Part shown: in pieces, positions 9,042 to 17,141 of the stretch | Numbering within the stretch: position 1 is the first letter of the stretch | Layout of the letters: each line of letters starts with the position of its first letter | Assembly (NCBI GenBank): GCA_964560975.1 | Contig: CAZLNE010000008.1 | Span: forward strand, 1-31,053 | DNA from: JAAZLA01 sp964560975 | Lineage (GTDB): Bacteria > Spirochaetota > Spirochaetia > Treponematales > Treponemataceae | Length of the DNA: 31,053 bases | Direction of reading: 5' to 3' | Program-made: the position numbers and the translations under genes | The notes under the pieces: generated by a model | Database searches by the model: none | Seen by the model: the letters and a program-made list of their open reading frames with translations, nothing else | What the model was told of the DNA's origin: nothing

Positions 9042-9731
9042 TCATAGACTGAATTTTTGTATGTACCGTTCTATCATAGCAGCAGAGGCAAAAAAATACA
9101 GTATTTCTGCTGTTATAACAAGTATAAGACTTAATGGTGTGTAAAAAAAATAGTATAAGACTATCATTTTAGTACTGCTGAGTATTGCACACAAAATAAT
9201 CAACGCCGATACCTTACCATATGAAGCAGCATAGTTTTTAATAAAATCACGTATTCCAGAATTTTTTTTCATACATAGAACTGCATCATACACGTGCTGC
9301 AATACATAGACCGCAATTCCTATTGGCAAGAATTTGATTACCCCTAAGATAACAAGATTTGTTATTCCTATGGTATCTGCACAAAATAAAAACAGAAAAG
9401 AAATAAGTAATGATGCATAAAAAACAATTGTATATATTGCTAATGAAAAAAGTACCGTTACCGTACTGTTCATTATGTCTTTAGTACACATTATTTTTAC
9501 AGCCATTCTTTTTTTCACAACAATTATGCTTATAACATTCAGCACGTAGTAGAGAATTAAAATAATAAATTTCTGTACTAAACCAAGATCCTTAAAACTA
9601 TAGGTTAGTCGGGCATAAAATGCAGCGCTGTAGATAATAGCCCATAAAAGGCATAAAATAATGAACAACACACTATTGTGTTTGTAAAAACGTATGAGTA
9701 CAACGTGTTTTTTAACACAGCTTAAAGCCAC
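9042..9731 (-). CDS. Unknown polytopic membrane protein
   Basis: I do not recognise this 229-residue protein. It has about six strongly hydrophobic segments (near residues 20-42, 50-72, 88-118, 122-145, 170-190 and 196-218) separated by short basic loops, so it should be an integral inner-membrane protein. No catalytic or transport motif is visible. The frame opens with a GTG at 9731 that overlaps the end of the PfkB kinase gene by 10 bp. The next plausible start is a GTG at about codon 20, so the exact N-terminus is uncertain. It is the last gene of the exporter-kinase operon. It could be an accessory membrane subunit of the exporter, but that rests on position alone. Confidence 0.7.
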   Translation of the reverse strand: MALSCVKKHVVLIRFYKHNSVLFIILCLLWAIIYSAAFYARLTYSFKDLGLVQKFIILILYYVLNVISIIVVKKRMAVKIMCTKDIMNSTVTVLFSLAIYTIVFYASLLISFLFLFCADTIGITNLVILGVIKFLPIGIAVYVLQHVYDAVLCMKKNSGIRDFIKNYAASYGKVSALIILCAILSSTKMIVLYYFFYTPLSLILVITAEILYFFASAAMIERYIQKFSL

Positions 9732-10540
9732 GGAACACCGCCGTAATGAGATGCCGCTTTATGCCCCTGCACAGCTCCCTCATATAAGGCCTTTTCTATT
9801 GATCCGGTTTGTAGAAAAGAAGCTGTACAGCCGGCTTGAAAGGCATCACCGCAGCCGGTGGTATCGATTACTTTATCGAGTACTAAGGCGCTTTGTCTGA
9901 ACTTCTTTCCTTTTATAAAAGCTATACTTCCCTTTGCACCAAGAGTTAAAACAATAATGGTCTTCGTTTTTTTTGATATTTCACACAAGGATTCTTCCAT
10001 ATCGTCAGTTCCTCCGAAGTATGCTATATCTATAGTATCCAAACCTTTTTCTAATAACTCAAAGGTATTAAAATGTAAAAAATCAACCGATAAAAAATTA
10101 TTATCTCTTTTTCGTTTAAGAGCCTCATCATAGTTAGCACCGTTTGCATGTGTTGCCCAAATATCTATACTCTTACAATAATTCCAGTCTTCCTCTCGTA
10201 CTATAAAACTATCATACACGCCGCTGTTCCATGCACCCTCTTCTCCAAACCGCTCTCCGTGTTCGTCATTAATTATTCTATTAGAAGCTGTTTTTCCACG
10301 GAGCATAACAGTATGAGTAGTGTTTACATGAGCCTTTTTCATAAGGTTCATAATACTCTTTCCAGCTTCATCGTCGCCAAGTGCGCCGATAAAACTTGCA
10401 TTATAACCTGCAAGGGCAAAGCGTACTGCCTGATTAAGAGAATTACCGCCTGCATACGACTGATTAAGAAGCGGAAAATAATCGAGAGCAGCTACACTAA
10501 AGCATACTGCACTTATCTTTGTTTGCGTTTCATGGTTCAT
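9722..10540 (-). CDS. PfkB-family sugar kinase, similar to fructoselysine 6-kinase (FrlD)
   Basis: This ribokinase-fold kinase of 272 residues has the N-terminal substrate-binding sequence YAGGNSLNQAV and the C-terminal PfkB signature DTTGCGDAFQAG, which supplies the anion hole and the catalytic Asp. The Ala usually found in GAGD is Cys here. The sequence pattern (GGN near the start, GDDEAG, LTLGAKGSIAF, a terminal HYGG) is closer to FrlD-like kinases than to fructokinase or ribokinase, so the substrate may be a sugar amine or Amadori compound. No partner deglycase (FrlB) is visible, so the substrate is not proven. I chose the ATG at 10540 because GAAGAGG lies 5 nt upstream; the frame extends to a TTG at 10558 that overlaps the permease stop. 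The gene is embedded in the ABC exporter operon. Confidence 0.85.
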   Translation of the reverse strand: MNHETQTKISAVCFSVAALDYFPLLNQSYAGGNSLNQAVRFALAGYNASFIGALGDDEAGKSIMNLMKKAHVNTTHTVMLRGKTASNRIINDEHGERFGEEGAWNSGVYDSFIVREEDWNYCKSIDIWATHANGANYDEALKRKRDNNFLSVDFLHFNTFELLEKGLDTIDIAYFGGTDDMEESLCEISKKTKTIIVLTLGAKGSIAFIKGKKFRQSALVLDKVIDTTGCGDAFQAGCTASFLQTGSIEKALYEGAVQGHKAASHYGGVPWL

Positions 10541-10554
10541 ATATACCTCTTCTG

Positions 10555-11358
10555 TCAACTTGATGCGCTGTTATAATGCCGTAAACCTAGTTTCCATATA
10601 ACTGCCGTTATCAGCGTGAAAAGGACAACGACTCCGCTGAACAGTATAACTCCTCCAAAGCTTAATGAACCCGATAATGCCTGAACTGGAATAGTAGCCA
10701 TGATTCCATAGGGTAAAATAAAATAAAAGAAGAGCTTGAAAAATCCGCGAAGTGCAATTCCGGGTACATTGAATGACAGCTCAATTAAAGCAACTTCAAT
10801 TTTTGTAATATTATCCACTGATATAATGAAAAAAGATAGGGAGCGTAATATTACTTGCATATCATACCAAAGTATGGTCATAATGAACACAAAATAAGAG
10901 TAAAGGACTATCTGAGCGATTGAAGGGTTTAATCCTCCAATGGTAACTCCATAGCCTATTATTACAAAGCTGGTAAGTAATAGAGGGACAGAACCCGGGT
11001 CTAAGTTTTCAAAACTTATTCGAAACAAGGGGCTCACCGGCTTAGTAAGGTACAAATCTAAACTGCCGTTTTTTACTTTTTCAGGAATTGTGCTGAGACC
11101 AAAAAAATAAAAAATCATATTAAGGGCATTAATCAAGGAAAAGGTACCTACAAATACAAGCATTTGCCCCTGACCCCATCCGCCGATTGATTCTACATTG
11201 GCATAAATTGTTTTGAAAATTAACACTTGTACAATAAAAAGGCTTGAGTCAACAAAAAAAGGACCAAAAAAACTCAGGCGGAATTCACTGAGGCGCGCAA
11301 ATCTAAGTTTTAGAAGCATGAAAAATATTCGTATTGATTTATTAATACTAATGTTCAT
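10555..11358 (-). CDS. ABC-2 type exporter permease, DUF990/COG3694-like
   Basis: This is an integral membrane protein of 267 residues with about six helices. The features are those of the COG3694 (DUF990) permease group: an early RFARLSEFRLSFF segment, then a conserved amphipathic stretch (KVKNGSLDLYLTKPVSPLF, near residues 95-113) after the second helix. The segment KNGSLDLYLTKPVSPL is the hallmark that pairs it with the neighbouring permease and an ATPase carrying an N-terminal extension. It should form a heterodimeric exporter channel with the upstream permease. Its ATG shares one base with the upstream stop (TAATG), so the two are translationally coupled. The substrate is unknown; related systems are annotated as drug or viologen exporters. 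Confidence 0.88.
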   Translation of the reverse strand: MNISINKSIRIFFMLLKLRFARLSEFRLSFFGPFFVDSSLFIVQVLIFKTIYANVESIGGWGQGQMLVFVGTFSLINALNMIFYFFGLSTIPEKVKNGSLDLYLTKPVSPLFRISFENLDPGSVPLLLTSFVIIGYGVTIGGLNPSIAQIVLYSYFVFIMTILWYDMQVILRSLSFFIISVDNITKIEVALIELSFNVPGIALRGFFKLFFYFILPYGIMATIPVQALSGSLSFGGVILFSGVVVLFTLITAVIWKLGLRHYNSASS

Positions 11359-12152
11359 TAAATACCGGCTCCTTCGAATTTGGTTCTATAGTATTTATAC
11401 GTGACCGGATTTAAGACAGATAGCAGTAGTATCCATAAAAGCATGATAATGATCGCCTGTGAAACATCCTTGGTATACCGGCCAAGAAAAAGCATGGTAG
11501 GTACATAGGTAATATAGTAAAAAGGAAGGAATCTGAATATTTGTAAAACAGCATCGGGAAGCAGTACAAGGGGTATAACAGAGCCGCTTATAAGAGAAAA
11601 AATGTTATCCTTTATCATTAAAAAGAGAAAAATATTTTTGAATTTAAAAGTTAAAAGCCCTAAATAGTAATGGAACTGCTGCATAAAAAAATACCCTAGA
11701 AAAAGAATAAGAAGTGCAGAAGCAATGTTATACAGTGAGCTTGTAAGAGCAAAATCGAACGTAAGTATAAAAATCCAAATAAAAGATGCTGTAAAGGTAA
11801 ACACAACAGAAAATAAGGATTTTCCTATTGTCTGACACATAAAATATAGCTGCGGAATGACAGGAATAACCATATACTTAGAAAAACTTCCATTACGTAT
11901 TTTTTCATCCATCTCATAGCTTATGTTTCCCGACATTTCCAACGAAGAAAAGAATGAGTTTAAAACGTAATACGATATCATCATGCTATATGAAAAGCCG
12001 GCAACGGTTTCTTTATCTGAAAAGATTATACCCCACAATAAGTATGCAAAGAGTATCCTTACACACACGGTCATCATGCCGAACAAAGCATCCATTCTCC
12101 AAATGAGCTGTGTTTTTAAATGTATTTTAATAAGTTCTATATATTTTCTCAT
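11358..12152 (-). CDS. ABC-2 type exporter permease, COG4587-like
   Basis: This membrane protein has 264 residues and about six helices. It begins with the amphipathic lead RKYIELIKIHLKTQLIWRMD typical of this permease class. A segment near residues 85-95 (DEKIRNGSFSKYMVIPV) matches the corresponding region of the partner permease, which supports a heterodimer built from two related halves. The start overlaps the stop of the ATPase gene in an ATGA, and the stop shares a base with the next permease. No Shine-Dalgarno site is evident, consistent with coupled translation. It presumably exports a small amphipathic molecule or lipid-like compound, but nothing in the sequence names the substrate. 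Confidence 0.88.
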   Translation of the reverse strand: MRKYIELIKIHLKTQLIWRMDALFGMMTVCVRILFAYLLWGIIFSDKETVAGFSYSMMISYYVLNSFFSSLEMSGNISYEMDEKIRNGSFSKYMVIPVIPQLYFMCQTIGKSLFSVVFTFTASFIWIFILTFDFALTSSLYNIASALLILFLGYFFMQQFHYYLGLLTFKFKNIFLFLMIKDNIFSLISGSVIPLVLLPDAVLQIFRFLPFYYITYVPTMLFLGRYTKDVSQAIIIMLLWILLLSVLNPVTYKYYRTKFEGAGI

Positions 12153-13141
12153 ATATTTTCTGCTTGGGTGTACATTCGCTCTACGACAGTTCCTATATCT
12201 TCCTCTTCTACAACAATATCTTTCACAGCATATGATTTGAATACATAATCAAGAATTTTAGAAGAAGATTCCTTTGGAACCTGCAGTGTTGTTTTATATT
12301 CATCGCCTTCTATGATTGTACAATTTCTCATCTGACTGTCATTCATACGGATACTTGTAGTATCTATAAAACTGATATGTAAGACCTTAAATTTCTGGTA
12401 AGTATTAAATAATTCTTCTGTCGTTCCATCAAATATTTTCTTACCATGATTAATCACAACAGACCTTTTACACAGCTGTTTAATATCTTCCATGTAATGG
12501 GACGTAAGCAAAATAGTAGTCCCCTTTTCTTCGTTTACTTTTTTTAAAAAGAGCCGGATCTGTTTAACGGCAATTGCATCCAAACCTATAGTCGGCTCAT
12601 CTAAGAATAGTACACGCGGATTATGTAAGAGAGCGGTAATAAGTTCCATCTTCATTCTTTCACCGAGCGATAAATTCCTCACCTGAACATTCATAAGATC
12701 TTTTACCATAAAAAGATCAACAAAGTAATCCCTGCTTTGTTCAAACTCTGCTTTGGGAATTTCATAAATCTCTTTAAATAAACTAAGTGTATCGCTTGCA
12801 GTAAGTTCAAAAAAAAGCTGACTTTTTTGTCCCATTACAACGGCGTACTGTTTTTTAAATGCATTTTCCAGTTTATTAGGATAGTATCCCATCACAGAAA
12901 CCTTACCTGAAGTTGGAGCAATAATTCCAGTGAGCATTTTTATAAGCGTAGTTTTCCCTGCGCCGTTAGGACCAATGAGTCCGCAAAACTCTCCTTGTTC
13001 TATGGAAAGATCAAAGGAACTAACCGCATCCTTTACTTCGTATTCCCTTTTAAATAAACCTCTAAGGCTTCCTCGTAATCCATCCGCCTTTTTGTAACGC
13101 TTATAGGTTTTTACTAATTTTTCAGTTTCAATAATCGACAT
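12149..13141 (-). CDS. ABC exporter ATPase subunit (COG4586-like)
   Basis: This nucleotide-binding subunit of 330 residues powers the two permeases encoded behind it. Walker A is GPNGAGKTT at residues 57-65, the signature is LSLGERMKME, Walker B is RVLFLDEPTIGLD and the switch histidine lies in LLTSHYMEDI. The N-terminal stretch before Walker A is longer than usual (YKKADGLRGSLRGLFKREYE), as is typical of the COG4586 subfamily that pairs with COG4587/COG3694 permeases. The C-terminal third is the regulatory extension common to ABC-2 ATPases. The gene heads its operon. No ribosome site precedes the ATG, and a strong promoter lies immediately upstream. Confidence 0.95.
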   Translation of the reverse strand: MSIIETEKLVKTYKRYKKADGLRGSLRGLFKREYEVKDAVSSFDLSIEQGEFCGLIGPNGAGKTTLIKMLTGIIAPTSGKVSVMGYYPNKLENAFKKQYAVVMGQKSQLFFELTASDTLSLFKEIYEIPKAEFEQSRDYFVDLFMVKDLMNVQVRNLSLGERMKMELITALLHNPRVLFLDEPTIGLDAIAVKQIRLFLKKVNEEKGTTILLTSHYMEDIKQLCKRSVVINHGKKIFDGTTEELFNTYQKFKVLHISFIDTTSIRMNDSQMRNCTIIEGDEYKTTLQVPKESSSKILDYVFKSYAVKDIVVEEEDIGTVVERMYTQAENI

Positions 13142-13148
13142 GACTAAT

Positions 13149-13178
13149 ATTGTACACTTTCGTACAGCATAGTATCAA
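13149..13178 (-). promoter_or_regulatory. Putative promoter of the ABC exporter operon (leaderless)
   Basis: On the minus strand, TTGATA (13173-13178) and TACAAT (13149-13154) are 18 bp apart, each matching consensus at five of six bases. Seven bases follow the -10 before the ATG at 13141, so the predicted transcript begins at or one base before the start codon. Confidence 0.6.
13151..13166. promoter_or_regulatory. Inverted repeat TGTAC-N6-GTACA, candidate operator
   Basis: TGTAC (13151-13155) and GTACA (13162-13166) are perfect inverted half-sites 6 bp apart. The palindrome covers part of the -10 box and the spacer of the exporter promoter, where a bound dimeric repressor would block RNA polymerase. 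No regulator gene is adjacent, so the binding protein is unknown. Confidence 0.4.
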
Positions 13179-13263
13179 GCTTTTATGTCATGAAATATAC
13201 AATAAATCTTGACTCAGAAAGGTATCTATACTACTCTTAAAGAGAACACAATAAGGAGTATGT

Positions 13264-13677
13264 ATGGAATTATTCACGTGGTCAGACAGCTTGAAAACCG
13301 GTATAGAGAGTATTGATATTCAACATAAAAAACTTTTATCTTTTGTTAATGAGCTTCATACAGCTATGAAAAATAGAGGAGCAGGAAAGATTATTTCCAA
13401 GATTCTCAATGAATTAGTTGACTATACTGATTATCACTTTAAAAATGAAGAAAAAGCTTTTGATTTATTTTCATACCCGGATGCAGATGCACACAAAGAA
13501 GCCCATGAATACCTTATAAAGCAGATACACGATCTTATACGGCAGCAGGAAGCTGGAGACTTAGCCCTAAGTGTTACAACCCTTGGTTTTCTTATTGACT
13601 GGGTTACAAATCACATCATGAAAGAAGATATGAACTATGTACCCTTCTTTGCTGATAAATCTGTATCATTTGAGTAA
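13264..13677 (+). CDS. Bacteriohemerythrin
   Basis: This single-domain hemerythrin has 137 residues. It carries the full di-iron ligand set: His21, His58, Glu62, His77, His81, His117 and Asp122, with the usual spacing (HFKNE, HKEAH, HIMKED). Such proteins reversibly bind O2 in the cytoplasm for sensing, storage or detoxification. A strong ribosome site (AAGGAG, 13253-13258) precedes the ATG by 5 nt. A TTGACT at 13209-13214 could be a -35, but no good -10 lies at the correct distance. It is a stand-alone plus-strand gene between two minus-strand operons, divergent from the ABC exporter. Its last 62 bp overlap the 3' end of the opposing KaiC/PPDK-like gene. Confidence 0.95.
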   Translation: MELFTWSDSLKTGIESIDIQHKKLLSFVNELHTAMKNRGAGKIISKILNELVDYTDYHFKNEEKAFDLFSYPDADAHKEAHEYLIKQIHDLIRQQEAGDLALSVTTLGFLIDWVTNHIMKEDMNYVPFFADKSVSFE

Positions 13678-16042
13678 CAAATGCAGGATCCCTCTTCAAT
13701 GTAAGATGTAAAGCGTACACTACGGTAAAGTTATTTATATCTGCAAAGGTAACAGGAACCCCGAGTTCGCATGAACTAGTTCCAAGTCGTCCTGGAGCTA
13801 TAAGCATTGCTCGTAATGAATGCTCTTTGCAAAAAGCATTAATACTATTTATGTAGCGGGTAGTAGTAGGTTTTTCTTTCCAACTCATTTCATAATACGT
13901 TTTAGAATCGATTAATACTATAAAATCAAGCAAGATATCCATCTGCGGTCCCATCACATTTTCTGTAAGATTAAAAAAAACCCTCCGGGCTTTCTTTTCT
14001 GCGTCAATTCTACTAAGTAACGAAGTTTGAATTTCGTCACGCATTGTCTGTAAGGGTCTGCATTGCAGTAAGTTAAGAACAAACTCATTTTTTTCATTCC
14101 AGTTTGCAGTAAATTCAATATCAACGGGTGAGTCATATATTGATTCCAGAGTTTTAAGAACACTATAACAAAAATCGGTAAATTCCTTATTTCCAGCTAT
14201 TCCTTCACAAGTGAGGTCGCGTATTTCCCTTTCTATACCAGACTCAGAAAGCCGTCTTTCTGCATCATAATTTCTTTCCATTACAAGCTGCACTAAATAC
14301 GAGGGGAAATACTGTAGTACATCACTAATATCGAGCGTTTGAAATTCTTTTTTATCAAGATTAAGAACATCAATAAGCTTTTGACTGTAAAGACTTTTAT
14401 CATCTCCCCGGGATGGAGGAATATGGGGAGCCTTAAGAGCGATAAGCCTAGGGAAGCCTGATGAACGTCTGTCAACAGCACTTGTTCCAAGCCCGGCTAC
14501 GAGACGTATCATTCCATCTTTCATCTGAATATCTTTATGCCATTTCCACATGTTGTACGAGTAGCCAACCCCTGCAGTATCAGGAAAGAAATACGGATGG
14601 CGAAGCGATCCTGAAACGCGTTGTACGAGAATGGCCATCTGTTCGTCCTCATCCTCCAGCCCCCTGTCGCGTCTATACATAAGAGCCGATTTATCCATGG
14701 TACTTGCGTATACGGTGAGAACGGCCTTTTCAAAATTCTTAAGACGTTCTTCCGGACTTCCGGAATTAATGCAAAACACAGATTCATACTTTCCGGCAAA
14801 GGCATTACCATAGCTGTCTTCCAAAAGACTACTGGAGCGGACAATGATAGGCGACTGGCCGAAATACTCTAAGGTGCGTATAAACTGCTCTCGGATTGTT
14901 TCGGGAAAAATGCCTTTGAGAATTCCGTCCTGAAGCTCACGCGCCTTTTCAAAATAGCCGCTATGTGTTTTCTGCACTACGCGAAGCTTCCATAAGTTAT
15001 TGTGCACCAGGTAAGTATAAAAAACATCTGAACCAATAAAATACGAATCATGAGGTTCAAGAAAATGCATTTTATCAGGCATGGCATTTTGAATAATACG
15101 CCGCGCTAAAAGCATACCGATTGCCTTTCCTCCGATTTTTCCTGAACCAATAAGCCGGTCTTTTATTTCTAGAAGAGTCTTAACCGTATACTGAGAACTA
15201 ATAAGCTTAAAAAACTGAGAATTGGAACCGACCAAACGCTCGGTAATTCTTTTCATAGCATCAACGTCGCTATTATCTGATTTTCGTATATCGATAAAGA
15301 AGCGTTCAAAGCTGTCGAAATTTCTACTCTGCTCATCGCCGGCTTTCTTTCCTGCAAGCTCATAAAACCTCGACACTGATATGCCGTCTGTTAAGGCACT
15401 CACACTTTCATCTGTATAATTAAGTCTGTGCGGAAAAAACATAACGGGAGAGTAGCGTTTCCAAACCTTAACAGGATGTATAAAAATACAGTCATTATCA
15501 GGATAGAGATCTATTAAAAGCTGTGTTGTATCACGGATTCGCGCAATTGTTGCATAATTATGAGTATTTCTAAGTATGCAAAACCAGGCAACTGTATCAA
15601 GTTCATATAAATAAGGACAGGTAACTGCAAAAAAGTTACCCATCATAAGATCTGCTGCCCAAACACTTTGAAGCTGAGAAAGGCAGTCAAATACGTACAT
15701 TACACCGGCTCCTTCCTCCGCGATGATGTGGTGTAATTCAGTTGTAAAACTTTCAAATCCGTTTGAGGGATCAAGTATATATACAGTTAATCCGTCCTGT
15801 TCCGCGAGTATTGCCTCATGGGGCGCAAACCGGATATAGACTATTCTACGCTTATCTTTTATACATTGAGATGCAAAACGCCGTGCTAAAAACTGATATT
15901 CCTCAATATTCTCAACCTGATATACAACGTTATCTCCCAGACGGATAGAATCCAACACTCTATCCAGTCCTTCAATGCCGCTTGGAACCAGTTCATTAAA
16001 GCCGCCGGTTTTTTTGATTGTGAATCCTACAGAATTGTACAT
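13616..16042 (-). CDS. KaiC-like domain fused to PPDK/PEP-synthase ATP-grasp domain (lacks the phosphohistidine and PEP domains)
   Basis: The protein has 808 residues. Residues about 18-200 resemble a RecA/KaiC fold (SGIEGLDRVLDSIRLGDNVV), but the Walker A lysine is absent: GDNVVYQV stands where GxxGxGKT would be. Residues about 299-640 are a PPDK N-terminal ATP-grasp domain: GSGKIGGKAIGM, SPIIVRSSSLLEDS (397-410), FAGKYESVF, and the closing IEFTAN and LLQCRPLQ. The swivelling phosphohistidine domain and the PEP/pyruvate barrel are missing, so it cannot perform the full PEP synthase or PPDK cycle. A C-terminal segment (APGRLGTSSCELGVPV) is shared with related annotated PEP/pyruvate-binding domain proteins. 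It may phosphorylate a separate partner or act as an ATP-sensing protein (inference). GGAG lies 9 nt before the ATG. The gene follows the GGDEF gene, and its tail overlaps the hemerythrin gene. Confidence 0.82.
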   Translation of the reverse strand: MYNSVGFTIKKTGGFNELVPSGIEGLDRVLDSIRLGDNVVYQVENIEEYQFLARRFASQCIKDKRRIVYIRFAPHEAILAEQDGLTVYILDPSNGFESFTTELHHIIAEEGAGVMYVFDCLSQLQSVWAADLMMGNFFAVTCPYLYELDTVAWFCILRNTHNYATIARIRDTTQLLIDLYPDNDCIFIHPVKVWKRYSPVMFFPHRLNYTDESVSALTDGISVSRFYELAGKKAGDEQSRNFDSFERFFIDIRKSDNSDVDAMKRITERLVGSNSQFFKLISSQYTVKTLLEIKDRLIGSGKIGGKAIGMLLARRIIQNAMPDKMHFLEPHDSYFIGSDVFYTYLVHNNLWKLRVVQKTHSGYFEKARELQDGILKGIFPETIREQFIRTLEYFGQSPIIVRSSSLLEDSYGNAFAGKYESVFCINSGSPEERLKNFEKAVLTVYASTMDKSALMYRRDRGLEDEDEQMAILVQRVSGSLRHPYFFPDTAGVGYSYNMWKWHKDIQMKDGMIRLVAGLGTSAVDRRSSGFPRLIALKAPHIPPSRGDDKSLYSQKLIDVLNLDKKEFQTLDISDVLQYFPSYLVQLVMERNYDAERRLSESGIEREIRDLTCEGIAGNKEFTDFCYSVLKTLESIYDSPVDIEFTANWNEKNEFVLNLLQCRPLQTMRDEIQTSLLSRIDAEKKARRVFFNLTENVMGPQMDILLDFIVLIDSKTYYEMSWKEKPTTTRYINSINAFCKEHSLRAMLIAPGRLGTSSCELGVPVTFADINNFTVVYALHLTLKRDPAFVTQMIQIYQQRRVHSSYLLS

Positions 16043-16067
16043 AGAATCTTTCTCCGTACTTGCAAGA

Positions 16068-17141
16068 TTACTGACCGCTTGTGATTTTTATCGAATCAAA
16101 ATCTACAGTTCTATTTCTACCCGTTTGCTTTGCATAATACATTGCCTTATCGGCATTTCCAAGATGAATTGGGCCCGTATAGTCTTTTTTATATGATGAA
16201 AGTCCAATACTCACCGTCATAGGTATAACAGCCTGTGCGCTATTTTGTTCAATATACGTTCTAATCCTTTCTGCTAAATGAAAACTATCTTCAGCATCTA
16301 TGTCCTGAAGCAGTAAAACAAATTCTTCTCCGCCGTAACGAACCGCTAAATCATTTTTTCTGCAGTGATCATGTATAGTGCTTGCTATAAACTGTAGAGC
16401 TTTGTCTCCGGCGGCGTGACCGCACGTATCATTAATATTTTTAAAATGATCTATGTCCAGCATTAGCAAAGCAAAATTTTTATTGTATATATGAAATGTC
16501 TCAATTGCCCTATCATGTTCACGAAAAAAGTAATAGCGATTAAAAAGCCCCGTAAGCGCATCATGCTCAGCCTGATACTCTATCTTATCTTTTATAACAT
16601 ACTGTGTAAAAAACTGTATAATTCCCAACACAACCACGATAATAAAAAACATAAAAATAAGCGAATAGATTCGCTCAATTGTATTGATAGATTTTTCCTC
16701 AACATACATGACAAGCGTATTTGTAATATCCCAAATCTCTTCACTTGCCTTAAGCAGTTCATTTTTATCGTTATCATCAAGCAGCTCCTTGATGATAGTC
16801 CACCTTTCATCTACCTGAGTTACAATTCCAATATCAAACCAGTTATATATTAGTGCAGATTTGGCATCCATCTTTTTAAGCTCTTCAAGAGATTCATCAA
16901 CCATTGCAATTAATTCAGGATTGTTTGAGGAAAGAATACTTAGTTTTATGACACGCTGAATTCCTCCTCTAACCTTACCGCTTTCATTTATGAGTTTAGA
17001 GTAATGCTGAGTCACGATTGAATTCATAATAAGCAGAATGAGAAGTATGACCATGGAAACAGTTACTACAGTAAGAGTTACTGCTAGTTTACCGGCTAGG
17101 GTTCTGCGTTTTTTGAAAACAAGGTTATATTGTAAAGACAT
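16068..17141 (-). CDS. Membrane-bound diguanylate cyclase (GGDEF)
   Basis: The enzyme has 357 residues and makes c-di-GMP from GTP. Helices at about residues 19-43 and 158-179 flank a periplasmic sensor of about 115 residues. The sensor begins INESGKVRGGIQRVIK, which resembles the type IV pili/NarX-like sensing module. The GGDEF domain (about 190-350) has an active GGEEF at 270-274 and an inhibitory I-site, Arg261 to Asp264, exactly five residues before it, so product feedback inhibition is expected. I chose the ATG at 17141 because GGGAGG lies 6 nt upstream. That ribosome site is inside the end of aroA, and the coding regions overlap by 17 bp, giving coupled translation with a shikimate enzyme. 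The frame could extend upstream to 17180, but that has less support. Confidence 0.93.
   Translation of the reverse strand: MSLQYNLVFKKRRTLAGKLAVTLTVVTVSMVILLILLIMNSIVTQHYSKLINESGKVRGGIQRVIKLSILSSNNPELIAMVDESLEELKKMDAKSALIYNWFDIGIVTQVDERWTIIKELLDDNDKNELLKASEEIWDITNTLVMYVEEKSINTIERIYSLIFMFFIIVVVLGIIQFFTQYVIKDKIEYQAEHDALTGLFNRYYFFREHDRAIETFHIYNKNFALLMLDIDHFKNINDTCGHAAGDKALQFIASTIHDHCRKNDLAVRYGGEEFVLLLQDIDAEDSFHLAERIRTYIEQNSAQAVIPMTVSIGLSSYKKDYTGPIHLGNADKAMYYAKQTGRNRTVDFDSIKITSGQ

Noticed and set aside
13209..13237. Promoter for bacteriohemerythrin starting at TTGACT
   Set aside because: TATACT lies only 12 bp away, and the hexamer at 17 bp (TACTCT) is a poor -10, so I do not list it as a promoter.
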